This document shows positions 26,950-36,655 of a stretch of 64,000 bases of DNA, one piece after another. The translations under genes were made by a program, and so were the position numbers. Below the pieces are notes generated by a model, which was not told the origin of the DNA, did no database searches, and worked only from the letters and a program-made list of their open reading frames with translations. Positions within the stretch are counted from its first letter, which is position 1; each line of letters starts with the position of its first letter. Source of the stretch: Aliidiomarina iranensis. Its GTDB lineage: Bacteria; Pseudomonadota; Gammaproteobacteria; Enterobacterales; Alteromonadaceae. The DNA lies in the NCBI RefSeq assembly GCF_003987135.1, contig NZ_PIPJ01000008.1, positions 1 to 64,000 of the forward strand, given 5' to 3'.

Positions 26950-26982
26950 AAAACCCGCTTAGTAAGCGGGTTTTGCTGTTTT
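26950..26982 (+). terminator. trp attenuator terminator
   Basis: AAACCCGCTT (26951-26960) and AAGCGGGTTT (26964-26973) form a 10-bp stem with a 3-nt loop, followed by a T-rich run (TGCTGTTTT). GCGGGT in the trpL coding end (26889-26894) can pair instead with ACCCGC (26953-26958), giving a possible competing structure. It lies 54 nt past trpL and about 110 nt before trpE. Confidence 0.9.
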
Positions 26983-27094
26983 AGCATTCCGCTGAGTGGG
27001 TATAAGAAGTACCAAAAAAGCGAGTAAAGGCGAATAAAACACACGCATTTACTAAATACGAAAAGTTTAAATCTAAAATGGATGCCGAAACATC

Positions 27095-28852
27095 ATGCTT
27101 GGGAACGAAACAACCAGCACATCGTTAAAGCAGTTACAAACACTGGGAAATCTTTTTCCGATTTCGGTGGCTACGCAATATCAAGCCGACCCGGTTGACG
27201 TACTAAAGCGCCTTGCACACAGTGGCGGTGAGCACATTCTGTTGGAATCAGCAGAAATTGATTCACGGCAAAATCTCAAAAGCCTGTTTATGATCGACGC
27301 TTCCTTGAAGCTTGTTTGTAGAGGCCAGCAGGTAACGGTTCAGGCGCTTAGTGAAAACGGTGAATGCATTTTAAGTTGGTTACGAGCAGAGCTAAATGAG
27401 TTTTTAATCGAAGATGAAGCCAGCGCTAACACCAACTCTAAGGCTAACGCAGGCAAGAGGCAGTGTGTGTTCGAATTTACACTCCCCAAGAGCGATTTAA
27501 CCGAGCAAGAGCGTTTATCAGCACCGGCCAATACCTTGCCGTTGCGCACACTGCAACAACAGTTAACCGCTTTACAACCGCACCCTTTCGCCATCTTTTT
27601 AGCCGGCGTTTTTGCCTACGATTTGTTAGCTACATTCGAGCAGCTTCCGGCCGTAGCCGAAGGCATTAACGATTGCCCTGACTATCAATTCTATTTGGCC
27701 GAAACCCTGCTCATAATGGACCATGCAGCGCAACAAACGGAACTGCTTGGGGTTCTCGCCAGCGGTAACAACGCCGAATACAGGCACCAACAACTATGCC
27801 AGCGCTTAGGCGAATTAATGAGCCGCATGCAGGCACCTTTTAGCGGTGGTGCTGATCTCTTTTCAACGCATAGCGCGCCAAAACAAGAGCATAGCGCGCC
27901 AAAACAAGAGCAAAGCGAACCTAAGCACAGTTCCGGGGCAACAGCCAAAACAACAAGAGCAAAGCTTGATTTCGCTAAAATAACCAGCCACCCGAAACGC
28001 GAAGAATTTAAAGCCATTGTTTTGGATATGAAGAAGCACATTGCCGCCGGTGATATTTTCCAAGTTGTGCCCTCGCGCAACTTCACGTTGCCTTGTACAA
28101 ACGCCTTACTTAGTTACGCTGAATTAAAAAAGAGCAACCCAAGCCCTTACATGTTTTATCTCCGCACTGCTGAGTTCGAACTCTTTGGTGCTTCACCCGA
28201 ATCCGCATTGAAATTTACCGCCAGTAATCGGCAGGTAGAACTTTACCCTATCGCCGGCACCCGCAGCCGAGCGCGTGATGCTGCGGGTAACATTAAGCCC
28301 GATCAGGATTCCCGCATTGAACTTGCTTTGCGGCAAGATCAAAAGGAGCTGGCCGAGCACATGATGCTGGTTGATTTGGCCCGCAATGATCTAGCTCGCA
28401 TTGCCCGCACAGGCAGCCGCTACGTAGCTGATTTGTTGAAAGTTGATCGCTATTCCCATGTGATGCATTTGGTATCGAGAGTAGTAGCCACGTTGCGCGA
28501 TGATCTCGATGCCATCGATGCCTACCGCGCCTGCATGAACATGGGCACCTTAGTTGGCGCGCCAAAAATTAGTGCAGCCAGCCTTATTCGAGGTGCCGAA
28601 GGCTGCCGCCGAGGCAGTTACGGCGGCGCCGTTGGCTACCTGAACGGAGCCGGTGATATGGATACCTGTATTGTGATTCGTTCAGCTTATGTGAAAAACG
28701 GCAACGCTATCGTGCAAGCCGGCGCAGGTGTTGTATTTGATTCCGATGCTGATGCCGAGGTGGCGGAAACCGAACAAAAAGCTGGCGCAGTGCTCCAGGC
28801 AATTTTGCATGCCAATGAAGCACTTTCCGCCGAAAATGAGGTAACTGCATGA
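27095..28852 (+). CDS. trpE: Anthranilate synthase component I
   Basis: TrpE makes anthranilate from chorismate and ammonia supplied by TrpG. The 585-residue protein is longer than E. coli TrpE (520). The N-terminal feedback motif LLES (in HILLESAEI) is present, so tryptophan inhibition is likely. The chorismate-binding domain has IFQVVPSRNFTLP, SPYMFYLRT, GASPESALKF, PIAGTRSR and LVDLARNDLARI. The extra length is a low-complexity linker near residues 255-290 with HSAPKQE repeats. The stop overlaps trpG by 4 nt. No strong ribosome binding site precedes the ATG. Confidence 0.97.
   Translation: MLGNETTSTSLKQLQTLGNLFPISVATQYQADPVDVLKRLAHSGGEHILLESAEIDSRQNLKSLFMIDASLKLVCRGQQVTVQALSENGECILSWLRAELNEFLIEDEASANTNSKANAGKRQCVFEFTLPKSDLTEQERLSAPANTLPLRTLQQQLTALQPHPFAIFLAGVFAYDLLATFEQLPAVAEGINDCPDYQFYLAETLLIMDHAAQQTELLGVLASGNNAEYRHQQLCQRLGELMSRMQAPFSGGADLFSTHSAPKQEHSAPKQEQSEPKHSSGATAKTTRAKLDFAKITSHPKREEFKAIVLDMKKHIAAGDIFQVVPSRNFTLPCTNALLSYAELKKSNPSPYMFYLRTAEFELFGASPESALKFTASNRQVELYPIAGTRSRARDAAGNIKPDQDSRIELALRQDQKELAEHMMLVDLARNDLARIARTGSRYVADLLKVDRYSHVMHLVSRVVATLRDDLDAIDAYRACMNMGTLVGAPKISAASLIRGAEGCRRGSYGGAVGYLNGAGDMDTCIVIRSAYVKNGNAIVQAGAGVVFDSDADAEVAETEQKAGAVLQAILHANEALSAENEVTA
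27869..27931 (+). repeat. 21-nt in-frame tandem repeat in trpE
   Basis: Two identical 21-nt copies (27869-27889 and 27890-27910) encode HSAPKQE twice; a third degraded copy gives QSEPKHS. The repeat falls between the N-terminal regulatory region and the catalytic core. Confidence 0.95.
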
Positions 28853-29493
28853 GCGCTGAACTGAAAAATCACAACGCCAACACAGCAGCCAAAGGCCACA
28901 TTATTTTTATCGATAATCTCGATAGCTTCACCTATAACTTGGTTGATGAGCTTGCACAAATGGGCTTCGGGCTCGATGTTTATCGCAATACTGTGAGCAC
29001 TGATTTCATCGCCGCTCGTTTGGCCGAACAAGCAGCCAAAGGCCCCGTACTTTTGTGTTTATCACCGGGACCTGGGCACCCTAGCGATGCAGGCAACTTA
29101 ATACCGATCATTCAACATGCTAATGGTGTTTACCCAATGCTCGGCATCTGTTTGGGTTTCCAAGCTTTGCTTCAACAAGCTGGCGGTGTTGTTGATCGCT
29201 GTTTTGAAACCGTACACGGCAAAACTAGCCACATTGAGTGTTTAGAACATCCTATTTTCGCCGGCTTAGCGAATCCACTACCGGTGGCTCGATATCATTC
29301 CCTTATGGCCACTGTGGTTCCTACTGGAACAGAAATTATTGCGTCAGTGAATAAGATTCCAATGGCCTTTTACCATGCTAAGCAACGTAGTATTGGGTTC
29401 CAATTTCACCCGGAATCCATCATGACAACTGATGGCGTGCAGCTATTGCAGCAAAGTATCGAATTTTTAATGCAGGAGAGAGTAAATGCTTGA
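28849..29493 (+). CDS. trpG: Anthranilate synthase component II (glutamine amidotransferase)
   Basis: TrpG releases ammonia from glutamine for TrpE. The 214-residue protein is a single class I amidotransferase domain, not fused to TrpD as it is in E. coli. It shows IDNLDSFTYNLVDELAQ at the start, LSPGPGHPSDAG, the nucleophile Cys in MLGICLGFQAL, and the His-Glu pair in GFQFHPESIMT. It overlaps trpE by 4 nt and trpD by 8 nt. Confidence 0.97.
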   Translation: MSAELKNHNANTAAKGHIIFIDNLDSFTYNLVDELAQMGFGLDVYRNTVSTDFIAARLAEQAAKGPVLLCLSPGPGHPSDAGNLIPIIQHANGVYPMLGICLGFQALLQQAGGVVDRCFETVHGKTSHIECLEHPIFAGLANPLPVARYHSLMATVVPTGTEIIASVNKIPMAFYHAKQRSIGFQFHPESIMTTDGVQLLQQSIEFLMQERVNA

Positions 29494-30490
29494 ACTCGTG
29501 AAAGTGATTAATGGTGAAGTGTTGTCGATGGATGAAACAACCAAACTATTTCAGCATTTAATTGCTGGCCAGCTCACGCAAAACCAAATTTCTGCCATGC
29601 TCATTGCCCTGAAAGTGCGCGGCGAAACGCCAGCCGAAATTGCTGGGGCTGCGCGTGCTCTGGTGAACGGTAGTAAAAAGTTCCCCGAGCTAGCTTATGC
29701 TGTTGCCGATACCTGCGGTACTGGCGGCGATGGAAGCAACACAATTAATATCTCTACTGCTGCAGCCTTGGTTTCCGCCAGTATGGGCCTAAAAGTGGCC
29801 AAACATGGTAATCGCAGCGTATCCTCACGCTCGGGTTCCGCTGATGTTTTAGAATCACTGGGGGTACCCCTTGATCTATCACCTGATGAGAATAAAGTGC
29901 TACTCGATGAGTTCGGCTTTTGTTTCTTATTTGCACCTCACTATCACCCGGGTATTCGTTACGCGATGCCGGTGCGGCAAGAATTGAAAACCCGCACACT
30001 GTTTAACCTTCTCGGCCCCCTTTTGAATCCGGCTCGGCCGCAAGCACAATTACTCGGTGTTTACACACCTGATTTGTGTTTGCCCATGGCGCAAACCCTG
30101 CAACTTTTAGGCTGCGAGCGTGCGATGGTAGTAAACGGCAGCGGGCTCGATGAAATTGCATTACATGGGCCTACCAAAGTAGTGGAAATCAATGCTGGCG
30201 AATTACGTGAATACGAGCTCACGCCGGCTGATTTTGGCCTTGAAGAAGCGAGTTTAGAAAGCCTTCGAGGTGGTGATGGCAACCAAAATGCACGCATGCT
30301 ACACGATGTGTTTAATGGTTGTGGAAAAGATGAGCATGCCAACGCCATCGCCATGAATGCCGCGGCGGTGCGCTATTTAACTGGCAACGCCGATAGCCTA
30401 AAAACAGCCACTAACGATGTGCTCGAGCACTTAGCCAGCGGCAAAGCCGCTGAGCATTTACGTCGCATGCAGGAGGAATTTAAAGCATGA
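29486..30490 (+). CDS. trpD: Anthranilate phosphoribosyltransferase
   Basis: TrpD joins anthranilate to PRPP. The 334-residue length is that of the stand-alone enzyme. The PRPP-binding loop DTCGTGGDGSNTINIST and KHGNRSVSSRSGSADVLESL are intact, followed by FLFAPHYHPGIRYAMPVRQE and RTLFNLLGPLLNPA. It overlaps trpCF by 4 nt, so it is translationally coupled. Confidence 0.98.
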   Translation: MLELVKVINGEVLSMDETTKLFQHLIAGQLTQNQISAMLIALKVRGETPAEIAGAARALVNGSKKFPELAYAVADTCGTGGDGSNTINISTAAALVSASMGLKVAKHGNRSVSSRSGSADVLESLGVPLDLSPDENKVLLDEFGFCFLFAPHYHPGIRYAMPVRQELKTRTLFNLLGPLLNPARPQAQLLGVYTPDLCLPMAQTLQLLGCERAMVVNGSGLDEIALHGPTKVVEINAGELREYELTPADFGLEEASLESLRGGDGNQNARMLHDVFNGCGKDEHANAIAMNAAAVRYLTGNADSLKTATNDVLEHLASGKAAEHLRRMQEEFKA

Positions 30491-32043
30491 GCTTTGTAGT
30501 TCATTCCGATACGCCAACCGTATTACAAGAAATTGTTGCTAAGCGCCAGCAACGGCTAGCAGCAATGCGTGAGCATTATCCTGAAGCGGAGATCGCAGCC
30601 AGTGCCCTTGCAAGCTCGCGGCCTGTGCGTGATTTCACTGCAGCACTTGCCGAGCCGGGCGCACAATTTATTTTGGAGTGCAAGAAAGCATCGCCTTCCA
30701 AAGGGCTTATCCGAGAAAACTTCGATCCAGTAGCAATTGCTCGGGTTTATGGCAGTTATGCAGCGGCTATTTCCGTGTTAACTGAGCCCGATTATTTCCA
30801 AGGTGATTTTGCCTATTTACAGGCGGTAAGCGCACAGGTAAACACCCCTGTGTTGTGCAAAGATTTTATTGTTAGTACTTATCAAGTTGATCTTGCCCGA
30901 TACTTTGGGGCTGATGCCATTTTGCTGATGCTTTCGGTGTTATCGGATGATGAATACCGGGCGTTGGCAGCGCGAGCGGAACAACTTGGCTTGCATATTC
31001 TAACCGAGGTAAGCGATGCTGAGGAAATGCACCGTGCCGCGGCTTTAGAAGCCCGAGTGATTGGTGTTAACCACCGCAATTTGCGCGATCTTTCTGTGGA
31101 TTTAAACCGTAGCCAAGAACTAGCAGCACTAGCGCCAAAAAATGCCTTGCTGATTGCCGAATCAGGTATCGAAAATAACCGCCAAGTGCGCAGTATCAGC
31201 CCGCATGTTGATGGCTTCTTAGTTGGGGGTGCGCTAACTGCGCAAGATGATGTTGATATGGCTTGCCGAGCGCTGATTTACGGTGAGCACAAGGTTTGCG
31301 GTATCACCAGCGAAGCACAAGCCATTGCTGCGCGCAGTGCCGGCGCAGTTTATGCGGGGTTAATTTTTGCTAAACGCTCACCGCGGGCGGTTACTCAAAC
31401 GCAGGCAAAGCAAATCTGCCAAACGAGTGGTTTACAGTTTGTGGGGGTTTTCAGCCTCGATGATTATCCCCATGCAACGGAGCACGATACAACGGAAACG
31501 GCAGAGGCCATTGCAAAACTTGCCATCGATTTGGATTTAGCGGCCGTGCAATTACATGATGTTACCGAAAATCAGGTGATTACCAAGCTAGCGGCACTGT
31601 TGCAAGTGCAAGCACAAAGCCAGGTGCATTCAAGCTCGCGAGTAAAAGCGCGTGGAAAAGATAACTTAGTAACAGGTAACTCAAAAACAGCTAACTCAGC
31701 AACAGAGAACCAGCACAAGGTTATTGAGATTTGGCAGGCTCATAGTGTGAAACCTGAGGAATCAGCGATTAACACAGCACCATTTACGCCAGAAGTTGCA
31801 CGCATATTGTTTGATCATGGCCGCGGTGGCAGCGGCCAAACCTTTGATTGGCAATTGTTACCGGCAACGCCAGAGCAACGGCAACACATTCAACTCGCCG
31901 GCGGTTTAAACAGAGAGAATATTGCAAAAGCTGCAGCACAAGGCTGCCGTGGTTTAGATATTAATTCAGGATTAGAGCGCCAGCCGGGGCATAAAGATCC
32001 GGCATGGTTGCAACAAGCATTTCGCGCGATTCGGTTATATTAA
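30487..32043 (+). CDS. trpCF: Bifunctional indole-3-glycerol-phosphate synthase / phosphoribosylanthranilate isomerase
   Basis: Two barrels are fused as in E. coli. TrpC covers about residues 1-265 ([60 protein letters not shown]). TrpF follows ([50 protein letters not shown]). The fusion is 518 residues against about 450 in E. coli. The extra part is inside TrpF near residues 375-420, a low-complexity insert with 5-residue repeats. It lies between the LHD strand and WQAHSV, where a surface loop is expected. Confidence 0.97.
   Translation: MSFVVHSDTPTVLQEIVAKRQQRLAAMREHYPEAEIAASALASSRPVRDFTAALAEPGAQFILECKKASPSKGLIRENFDPVAIARVYGSYAAAISVLTEPDYFQGDFAYLQAVSAQVNTPVLCKDFIVSTYQVDLARYFGADAILLMLSVLSDDEYRALAARAEQLGLHILTEVSDAEEMHRAAALEARVIGVNHRNLRDLSVDLNRSQELAALAPKNALLIAESGIENNRQVRSISPHVDGFLVGGALTAQDDVDMACRALIYGEHKVCGITSEAQAIAARSAGAVYAGLIFAKRSPRAVTQTQAKQICQTSGLQFVGVFSLDDYPHATEHDTTETAEAIAKLAIDLDLAAVQLHDVTENQVITKLAALLQVQAQSQVHSSSRVKARGKDNLVTGNSKTANSATENQHKVIEIWQAHSVKPEESAINTAPFTPEVARILFDHGRGGSGQTFDWQLLPATPEQRQHIQLAGGLNRENIAKAAAQGCRGLDINSGLERQPGHKDPAWLQQAFRAIRLY
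31672..31716 (+). repeat. 15-nt in-frame tandem repeat in trpCF
   Basis: ACAGGTAACTCAAAA, ACAGCTAACTCAGCA and ACAGAGAACCAGCAC are contiguous. They encode a five-residue repeat: [15 protein letters not shown] (reading frame offset by one base). The period equals that of the intergenic arrays. Confidence 0.8.
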
Positions 32044-32056
32044 CGAGGTTATGACG

Positions 32057-33277
32057 ATGAGTTCAGAACAAATTTTAAGCCCCTATTTTGGGAATTTCGG
32101 TGGCCAATTCGTGCCAGAAATTTTACTCCCAGCGCTCGATCAACTAGAGCGCGCGTTCATTGATGCGCAGAATGATCCTGAATTTCAGGCCGAATTTAAA
32201 GATCTTCTTAGCACCTATTTAGGCCGCCCTACACCCTTAACCCTATGCCATAATTTAACCAAAGGCTCACCGGTTAAAATTTACTTAAAACGTGAAGATT
32301 TACTCCATGGTGGCGCTCACAAAACGAACCAAGTGCTCGGCCAAGCACTCTTGGCCAAACGCATGGGTAAAACTCGGATTATTGCCGAAACCGGTGCTGG
32401 CCAACATGGTACCGCAACCGCATTAGCATGTGCCCTTCTTGGCCTTGAATGCATTATCTATATGGGCCGCAAAGATGCCGAGCGCCAACAACCTAATGTA
32501 TTTCGCATGGAATTAATGGGGGCAACAGTAGTGCCAGTTGATGCTGGCAGTGGCACCTTGAAAGATGCGGTAAACGAAGCAATGCGTGATTGGACAGCAA
32601 GCTACCCGAACACCCATTATCTTTTGGGTACCGCCGCTGGGCCGCATCCCTTCCCTACCATTGTGCGCGAATTTCACCGCATGATTGGCGCCGAAGCAAA
32701 AGAGCAAATTTTAGCTCAAGAAGGCCGGTTACCCGATGAAGTGATCGCTTGCGTAGGTGGTGGCTCGAATGCGATTGGTATGTTTGCCGAATTCATTGAT
32801 GAACCCAGTGTGCGTTTAACTGGGGTGGAACCTGCTGGCCACGGGATTGATAGTGGTGAACATGGCGCTACCTTGAGCGCGGGTAAGCCTGGCGTATTGC
32901 ACGGCTGCCGTTCATTTTTAATGCAAGATACGGATGGTCAAATCGAAGAGAGTTACTCCGTATCAGCGGGGCTTGATTACCCCGGTGTAGGCCCACAACA
33001 CGCCCATTTGCACTCGATTGGCCGCGCTGAATATACTAGCGTTACCGATCAAGAAGCCTTAGATGCCTTTAAGATTTTATCCAGCACTGAGGGTATCATT
33101 CCAGCTTTGGAACCTGCCCATGCCTTGGCCTATGCTATTAAGCGTGCCCAAACCAGCACTAAGCCAGAAATTTTACTGGTAAACTTATCTGGGCGCGGCG
33201 ATAAAGACATTGATCACGTACGTAAAATTCTTGCCATGCAAGCAGAAGAAAAAAAACCACAGGAAGGTGAAGTATGA
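32057..33277 (+). CDS. trpB: Tryptophan synthase beta subunit
   Basis: TrpB condenses indole with serine using PLP. The PLP Lys is in [15 protein letters not shown], with [24 protein letters not shown] and LSGRGDKD for phosphate binding. ATG at 32057 has GAGG 8 nt upstream; another ATG two codons earlier sits too close to the site. That gives 406 residues. The C-terminal extra [11 protein letters not shown] is charged. It overlaps trpA by 4 nt. Confidence 0.98.
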   Translation: MSSEQILSPYFGNFGGQFVPEILLPALDQLERAFIDAQNDPEFQAEFKDLLSTYLGRPTPLTLCHNLTKGSPVKIYLKREDLLHGGAHKTNQVLGQALLAKRMGKTRIIAETGAGQHGTATALACALLGLECIIYMGRKDAERQQPNVFRMELMGATVVPVDAGSGTLKDAVNEAMRDWTASYPNTHYLLGTAAGPHPFPTIVREFHRMIGAEAKEQILAQEGRLPDEVIACVGGGSNAIGMFAEFIDEPSVRLTGVEPAGHGIDSGEHGATLSAGKPGVLHGCRSFLMQDTDGQIEESYSVSAGLDYPGVGPQHAHLHSIGRAEYTSVTDQEALDAFKILSSTEGIIPALEPAHALAYAIKRAQTSTKPEILLVNLSGRGDKDIDHVRKILAMQAEEKKPQEGEV

Positions 33278-34095
33278 GCCAAGCCGGAAAACGCTATGAA
33301 ACCATGTTCACGGCCCTAAAAGAGCGAAATCAGGGTGCGTTTGTACCCTTTGTTACTTTGGCTGATCCTGATTTAGCCACCAGTGAAAAGATTATCCGTA
33401 CACTTATTGAGAATGGTGCCGATGCATTAGAGCTTGGTTTACCTTTCTCAGATCCTGTGGCGGATGGCCCGGTAATACAGGCCGCGAATATTCGAGCGTT
33501 ACAACATCATGTAACTAAGCAGCAATGCTTCGATTTAGTTGCTCGCATTCGCGCTGATTACCCAGAAATTCCGATCGGCTTGTTGGTGTATTGCAACTTG
33601 GTGGTTGCAAACGGTGCGGACGCTTTTTACGCCCAAGCTGCGGCTGCAGGTGTTGATTCGGTATTAGTAGCCGATGTACCGGTAAAAGAAGGTGCTAGCT
33701 TTATCAAAGCAGCCCACGGTGCCGGTGTGCAACCGATTTTTATTGCACCACCCGATGCTTCCGCAACCACATTACACCGAGTTGCCGAGGCTAGCGAAGG
33801 GTATATCTATTTACTGAGCCGCTCTGGGGTAACGGGCGATACTCAGCAAGCGAGTGCTGCACCAGCGGCCGAATTAATTCAAGTATTGAAAGATGCAGGT
33901 GGTGCACCACCATTATTGGGTTTTGGCATTGCCAAGCCAGAACATGTTCAAGCCGCAGTTTCTGCCGGTGCAGCAGGGGCCATAAGTGGTTCAGCTATTG
34001 TTCGAATCATTGCCGATAACCTTGAAAATACCGAAAGTATGCTAGATAAACTCGGCGTTTTTGTAAAAAATATGAAGGCGGCTACCCAGCTTTAA
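33274..34095 (+). CDS. trpA: Tryptophan synthase alpha subunit
   Basis: TrpA cleaves indole-3-glycerol phosphate and channels indole to TrpB. The 273-residue protein has the catalytic Glu and Asp in [19 protein letters not shown], then [15 protein letters not shown] and the phosphate loops SRSGVTGD and [10 protein letters not shown]. It is the last gene of trpEGD(CF)BA, followed by an 8-nt tandem repeat and a terminator. Confidence 0.98.
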   Translation: MSQAGKRYETMFTALKERNQGAFVPFVTLADPDLATSEKIIRTLIENGADALELGLPFSDPVADGPVIQAANIRALQHHVTKQQCFDLVARIRADYPEIPIGLLVYCNLVVANGADAFYAQAAAAGVDSVLVADVPVKEGASFIKAAHGAGVQPIFIAPPDASATTLHRVAEASEGYIYLLSRSGVTGDTQQASAAPAAELIQVLKDAGGAPPLLGFGIAKPEHVQAAVSAGAAGAISGSAIVRIIADNLENTESMLDKLGVFVKNMKAATQL

Positions 34096-34113
34096 TGCGC
34101 TAGCCTAGCTCGG

Positions 34114-34193
34114 GAGTTCAAGAGTTCAGGAGTTCAGGAGTTCAAGAGTTCAAGAGTTCAAGAGTTCAAGAGTTCAAGAGTTCAGGAGTTCAC
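34114..34193. repeat. 8-bp tandem repeat, ten copies
   Basis: GAGTTCAR is repeated ten times in 80 nt, with the last base A or G (C in the final copy). It lies between the trpA stop and the terminator at 34194, so it is in the 3' UTR of the trp transcript. It has no reading-frame role. Arrays like this vary in copy number through slippage. Confidence 0.97.
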
Positions 34194-34233
34194 AAAAAAG
34201 CACCGCTAATACATAATTAGTGGTGCTTTTTTT
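34194..34233. terminator. Terminator of the trp operon
   Basis: AAAAAAGCACC/GCTAAT pairs with ATTAGT/GGTGCTTTTTT around a 5-nt loop, with a U-run on the plus strand and an A-run giving a U-run on the minus strand. It can serve both trpA and the convergent permease gene. Confidence 0.92.
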
Positions 34234-34291
34234 ATATTCCCGAAGCCTTTTCGCGAAAACCTAAGCTGTTATGGAATAAGAAAAGTGCGGC

Positions 34292-35377
34292 CTAGCCATC
34301 TGTTTTTTCAATCGGCAACTGTTGAGTTTCCGCATCGAGGTGGCGTACTTCATCGCCCGAGAGCAAAATAGCGAGCCAACGCGTGCCCGGATTTTCATTA
34401 AAACCAATTTTCACGCCCATGGTAAGCGGCACCGAGAGCAACATACCCACCGGGCCCAAGAGCCAACCCCAGAATATCAAGGATAGAAACACCACTAGGG
34501 TTGATAAGCCAAGGCCACGGCCCATCATTCTTGGCTCTACAAAATTACCCATCACTACGTTAACGGCTAAGAATAGTAACGCAACGAAACCAGCCATCGC
34601 TGGGTTAAACTGAATTAATGCCATTAACACGGCCGGAACCGCCGCAATAATCGAACCAATATTTGGAATATAATTGAACAAGAAAGCGATAACGCCCCAA
34701 AGGATATAGTGGTCAACCCCCATCAGCCAAAGCCCAGCACCGATCAACACGCCGGTTAAAATACTGATCACGGTTTTCAAGGCGAGGTATTTATTAATTG
34801 CCATTAAAAGGTGGCTCATTTGCGAGAGCTTCTTCTCTGGGCTTGGGAATGCTAACGCTATTTTTTTCGGCATCAGGGCCGCTTCGCTCAGCATAAACAC
34901 CACGATAAGTAGAATAATGAAAATATTTGTCATCATATTGCCAAGCCCAGATAACAAATTCACCGACATTGAAAGCAAGCGCGAAGGATCGAATTGATTT
35001 TGCAGCATCTGCGTATCTAAATGAATATTGAAACCTGCCGCGAAAACCGTTAACGCCTGAAACTGCTCACTCAAGCGCCCCCGATACTCCGGCATATTGG
35101 TAGTAAATTCATTTACCGAGTTCACCACTAACCCTGCAAACCCAGAACCGAGCACCAAAATAATTACAAAAATGGCGCTAGTGGCTAAAATTGGCGGTAG
35201 CCCTTTGCTGCGAAACCAAAAAATGGCCGGCTGGAATACAATAGCGATAAATAAGGCCAATAAAAACGGCACCACAATCACGCTGGCGGCTTTTATGCTT
35301 GCTAAAATTACCATGATAGCCGCGGCTACCAAGAAAAAACGGCTACTGGTTAATAGACCCGGATTGTGGTCTGACAT
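34292..35377 (-). CDS. AI-2E family transporter (PerM-like permease)
   Basis: The 361-residue protein has about eight membrane segments: a pair near the N-terminus (FFLVAAAIMVILASIKAA, FLLALFIAIVFQPAIFWF), a soluble stretch about 75-150, and a C-terminal bundle with NYIPNIGSIIAAVPAVLMAL and EPRMMGRGLGLSTLVVFLSL. This is the AI-2E/PerM family. The substrate is not predicted by sequence; members include TqsA-like exporters and sodium-proton antiporters. It is monocistronic, convergent with trpA. Confidence 0.88.
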   Translation of the reverse strand: MSDHNPGLLTSSRFFLVAAAIMVILASIKAASVIVVPFLLALFIAIVFQPAIFWFRSKGLPPILATSAIFVIILVLGSGFAGLVVNSVNEFTTNMPEYRGRLSEQFQALTVFAAGFNIHLDTQMLQNQFDPSRLLSMSVNLLSGLGNMMTNIFIILLIVVFMLSEAALMPKKIALAFPSPEKKLSQMSHLLMAINKYLALKTVISILTGVLIGAGLWLMGVDHYILWGVIAFLFNYIPNIGSIIAAVPAVLMALIQFNPAMAGFVALLFLAVNVVMGNFVEPRMMGRGLGLSTLVVFLSLIFWGWLLGPVGMLLSVPLTMGVKIGFNENPGTRWLAILLSGDEVRHLDAETQQLPIEKTDG

Positions 35378-35557
35378 TGTGAGTTCTCCGTATTCGTAAC
35401 CACATCATCCGCAAAAAGCGTTGTTGGTTTTTTATATCCCAAATCATTATCTTACGTTAAGGCTTCGAAATTAACTATACTGCTTTTGCAACAGCGTATA
35501 TTGCCATAACGATACGGCAAACCCATATCAGCGGCAACGCATTAAGGGAGGAATCAC

Positions 35558-36457
35558 ATGAAAATTCTAATTACCGGCGCCACAGGGCTAGTTGGCTCGG
35601 CATTTATTCGTAAATATGGCGAGCAGCATGAAATAACCGCCCTCTCGCGAACGCCAAGTAAAGCCAGTAAAAAATTGGGTAGAGGTATTCGTGTGTTAGG
35701 TTCGCTTGCTGAACTTGATAATCTGAACAACTATGATGCGGTAATCAATTTGGCCGGTGAACCTATTGCCGAGAAACGTTGGAGCGAGGCGCAAAAAGAA
35801 CGCATCGAAAACAGCCGTTTTCGTATCACCGAGCAGCTCACGGCATTGATTAAAAACTCTGAACATCCGCCGGAGGTGTTCATTTCTGGCTCCGCCGTGG
35901 GTTTTTATGGACGCCAAGGCGAGAAGCTTGTATCGGAAACCGAAGGTACGCCACATAAAGAGTTCAGCCATGAACTTTGCCAGCGCTGGGAGCAATTAGC
36001 GAATGAGGCGGCTTCCTCGCAAACTCGGGTATGCCTACTGCGCACGGGAATTGTGCTCGCTCGTTCCGGAGGGGCCTTACAACGAATGGCACCGCCGTTT
36101 AAGTTTGGCTTGGGCGGCCCGATCGGTGATGGGCAGCAAATGATGTCGTGGATTCATATTGCCGATATGGTGGCTGCCATCGATTTTCTACTCAACAAAA
36201 CAGCCTGTGCCGGCGCCTATAACCTTACCGCGCCAGAGCCTGTGAACAACGAAGTTTTTTCGAAAACCCTTGCGAAAGTGCTGCATCGGCCCGCTATTTT
36301 TCGAGTTCCCGCGTTTGTGATGCGTTTAGCTTTTGGCGAAATGTCTGATCTCTTGCTCACTGGGCAAGCTGTGGTGCCAAAACGTTTACTCGAAGCTGGA
36401 TTCCAATTCGAATATTCTAAACTTGAGCCTGCATTGGCAAACGTTTACCCAAGGTAA
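35558..36457 (+). CDS. TIGR01777-type NAD-dependent epimerase (YfcH-like)
   Basis: The 299-residue protein has an N-terminal Rossmann fold with ITGATGLVGSAFIRKY, INLAGEPIAEKRWSEAQKE, SGSAVGFYGRQG, and the C-terminal DUF1731 segment EMSDLLLTGQAVVPKRLLEA. It belongs to the extended SDR group that includes E. coli YfcH; a substrate is not known to me. The ATG has GGGAGGA 6-9 nt upstream. It is monocistronic and ends with a terminator. Confidence 0.9.
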   Translation: MKILITGATGLVGSAFIRKYGEQHEITALSRTPSKASKKLGRGIRVLGSLAELDNLNNYDAVINLAGEPIAEKRWSEAQKERIENSRFRITEQLTALIKNSEHPPEVFISGSAVGFYGRQGEKLVSETEGTPHKEFSHELCQRWEQLANEAASSQTRVCLLRTGIVLARSGGALQRMAPPFKFGLGGPIGDGQQMMSWIHIADMVAAIDFLLNKTACAGAYNLTAPEPVNNEVFSKTLAKVLHRPAIFRVPAFVMRLAFGEMSDLLLTGQAVVPKRLLEAGFQFEYSKLEPALANVYPR

Positions 36458-36516
36458 TTGTGCTCGGCGTTTACTCTGCACCTTTGTGCCAGTGCCAACG
36501 CGTTTATACCGATAAC

Positions 36517-36555
36517 AAAAAGCACCGCTACTCTACTAAGAGTGCGGTGCTTTTT
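36517..36555 (+). terminator. Terminator after the YfcH-like gene
   Basis: AAAAAGCACCGC pairs with GCGGTGCTTTTT, extended by ACTCT/AGAGT around a short loop. It is followed by C and A, with T5 in the stem end. The stem core GCACCGC is the same as in the trp terminator, but I see no further homology. Confidence 0.88.
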
Positions 36556-36559
36556 CACT

Positions 36560-36604
36560 GCGCGCTACGTAATTGTACGCTAGGTAATTGCGCGCTACGT
36601 AAAT
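36560..36604. repeat. 15-bp tandem repeat, three copies
   Basis: GCGCGCTACGTAATT, GTACGCTAGGTAATT and GCGCGCTACGTAAAT are contiguous from 36560, 4 nt after a terminator. They lie between convergent genes. Confidence 0.88.
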
Positions 36605-36655
36605 TAGCGATATTAGGTGCTCAAAACCACAGCTATTGCCAGGTATTTCGCCACG

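Noticed and set aside
31672-31716. CRISPR array
   Set aside because: Units are contiguous without spacers and lie in a coding frame; the same applies to the other tandem arrays.
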